Source: Paenibacillus sp. Soil766
GTDB lineage: Bacteria; Bacillota; Bacilli; Paenibacillales; NBRC-103111
Direction of reading: 5' to 3'
Length of the DNA: 64,000 bases
NCBI RefSeq assembly: GCF_001428105.1
Contig: NZ_LMSJ01000054.1
Coordinates: 195,557-259,556 of the forward strand
Shown here: positions 63,498 to 64,000 of the stretch, piece after piece
Numbering within the stretch: position 1 is the stretch's first letter
Layout of the letters: every line of letters begins with the position of its first letter
Position numbers and translations under genes: made by a program
Notes under the pieces: model-generated
Seen by the model: only the letters and a program-made list of their open reading frames with translations
Database searches by the model: none
What the model was told of the DNA's origin: nothing

Positions 63498-63806
63498 ATG
63501 AATAATAAACAATTAGAAGAGCAAATGATCGAAAATTACAAACGTGAAGAGCATATGATGATTTTGGTTTTTGCACAGTGGTGTATAAACCATGGTCTGG
63601 ACCCTGCAGCACTTTATCTTAGCGCCTATCCAGACCAGCCCAATAATGAAGCACTTGAGAAAGCACTTGAATTAACGGTACCGAAAGAGGAAGCCGGCGA
63701 GGTACCGGATGACACTTTGCTTGGCGTGCTTTCCCTCTTTGGCAATGAAGAGCTGGCGTTCATTGTGACGCAAGAGATCGACAAGAGATCGAAGCGCACG
63801 CGCTAA
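63498..63806 (+). CDS. Unrecognised 102-residue acidic protein
   Basis: A small soluble protein with no signal peptide or membrane helix. It starts MNNKQLEEQMIENYKREEHM, has a hydrophobic FAQWCINHGLDP segment, and an acidic C-terminal half ending in KRSKRTR. It looks all-helical. I do not recognise the family. AAGGAG lies about 14 bases before the ATG, farther than usual, and no better start exists in frame. Divergent from the IF-3-like gene, with a fair promoter and a 5' hairpin upstream. Confidence 0.65.
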   Translation: MNNKQLEEQMIENYKREEHMMILVFAQWCINHGLDPAALYLSAYPDQPNNEALEKALELTVPKEEAGEVPDDTLLGVLSLFGNEELAFIVTQEIDKRSKRTR

Positions 63807-63837
63807 GCGGGCACTCATCCACTAGCCTTGAATCCCG

Positions 63838-64000
63838 CTAGATTACGTAACTGTGCTGATGACTTAGCTGAAAAGCTTCCGCCAACAACTCCACAGTCCG
63901 TAGTCTCGTTTCCACTTGGTGTCCACCTGCAACGACCATGACTTCGTCGACACCATAGCTTTCGGCAAGATGCAGGATTTGTTCCCTGACCTGGCCAGGA
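63838..64000 (-). CDS. C-terminus of a luciferase-like (LLM) flavin oxidoreductase, cut by the window edge
   Basis: The last 53 codons of a minus-strand gene that continues beyond 64000. The piece PGQVREQILHLAESYGVDEV and the following VETRLRTVELLAEAFQL match the end of LLM-class flavin-dependent monooxygenases (MsnO8-like). Only the final helices of the barrel are visible, so the active site cannot be judged. The stop codon is TAG at 63838-63840. Confidence 0.75.
   Translation of the reverse strand, partial: PGQVREQILHLAESYGVDEVMVVAGGHQVETRLRTVELLAEAFQLSHQHSYVI

Overview
The window looks like a chromosomal segment of a Gram-positive, endospore-forming, aerobic bacterium of the Paenibacillus type. 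The pointers are a GerA/GerB/GerC germinant receptor operon, a YjcZ-type micro-protein, a YhcN-like spore lipoprotein, a caa3-type cytochrome oxidase operon whose subunit II carries a fused cytochrome c domain, a CvfC-like protein, an LTA-synthase-like sulfatase, and several Lpl/Ytc-type sugar import clusters with YesMN or AraC regulators. Gene identities rest on recognised motifs and family knowledge; no database search was run. No rRNA, tRNA, insertion sequence, prophage or CRISPR array was seen.

Layout. 1-5710: short tandem repeats, an MgtC-like membrane protein, and a compact minus-strand operon (exported protein, ABC ATPase, ABC permease, histidine kinase, response regulator) ending in a hairpin terminator. 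5711-6525: a gene-free stretch with three kinds of repeat, including nine perfect GGGTTAC copies. 6526-10448: germination operon in the order gerB-gerA-gerC, preceded by a 26-residue YjcZ-like gene with its own terminator. 10537-18173: HelD, a three-gene ABC-2 exporter, an LTA-synthase-like enzyme and a lipoprotein cytochrome c. 18358-31879: a catabolic and regulatory patchwork with a GH51 arabinofuranosidase opposite an ArsR-type regulator, MATE and MFS exporters with an AraC regulator, an AIM24-like protein, an aldo/keto reductase with a MerR regulator and a well-formed MerR-type promoter, a GH27 alpha-galactosidase with AraC, and an FAD oxidoreductase.

32055-49459 holds two oligosaccharide import clusters. 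The first pairs a YesMN two-component system with two permeases and a binding protein. The second has a binding protein, two permeases, a membrane-bound AraC regulator (YtdP-like) and a second binding protein. That second binding protein is cut by one in-frame amber codon; the missing 61 codons remain intact after it. A NatAB-like ABC exporter lies between the clusters.

49688-54969 is the cytochrome c oxidase operon ctaCDEF plus ctaG and a DUF420 (CtaM-like) gene, driven by a good sigma-A-type promoter. 55248-64000 carries a spore lipoprotein, a DEAD-box RNA helicase with an arginine/glycine-rich repeat tail, a guanylate-kinase-like protein with an altered P-loop, a CvfC-like Nfu/HEAT protein, an M48 membrane protease, an exported C39-type cysteine peptidase, a divergent IF-3 paralogue, an unrecognised 102-residue protein, and the 3' end of a luciferase-like flavin oxidoreductase gene.

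The most interesting signals are the nonsense-split binding protein, the divergent IF-3 paralogue with its hairpin-bearing divergent promoter region, the guanylate-kinase-like protein with a shifted Walker lysine, and the telomere-like heptamer array.
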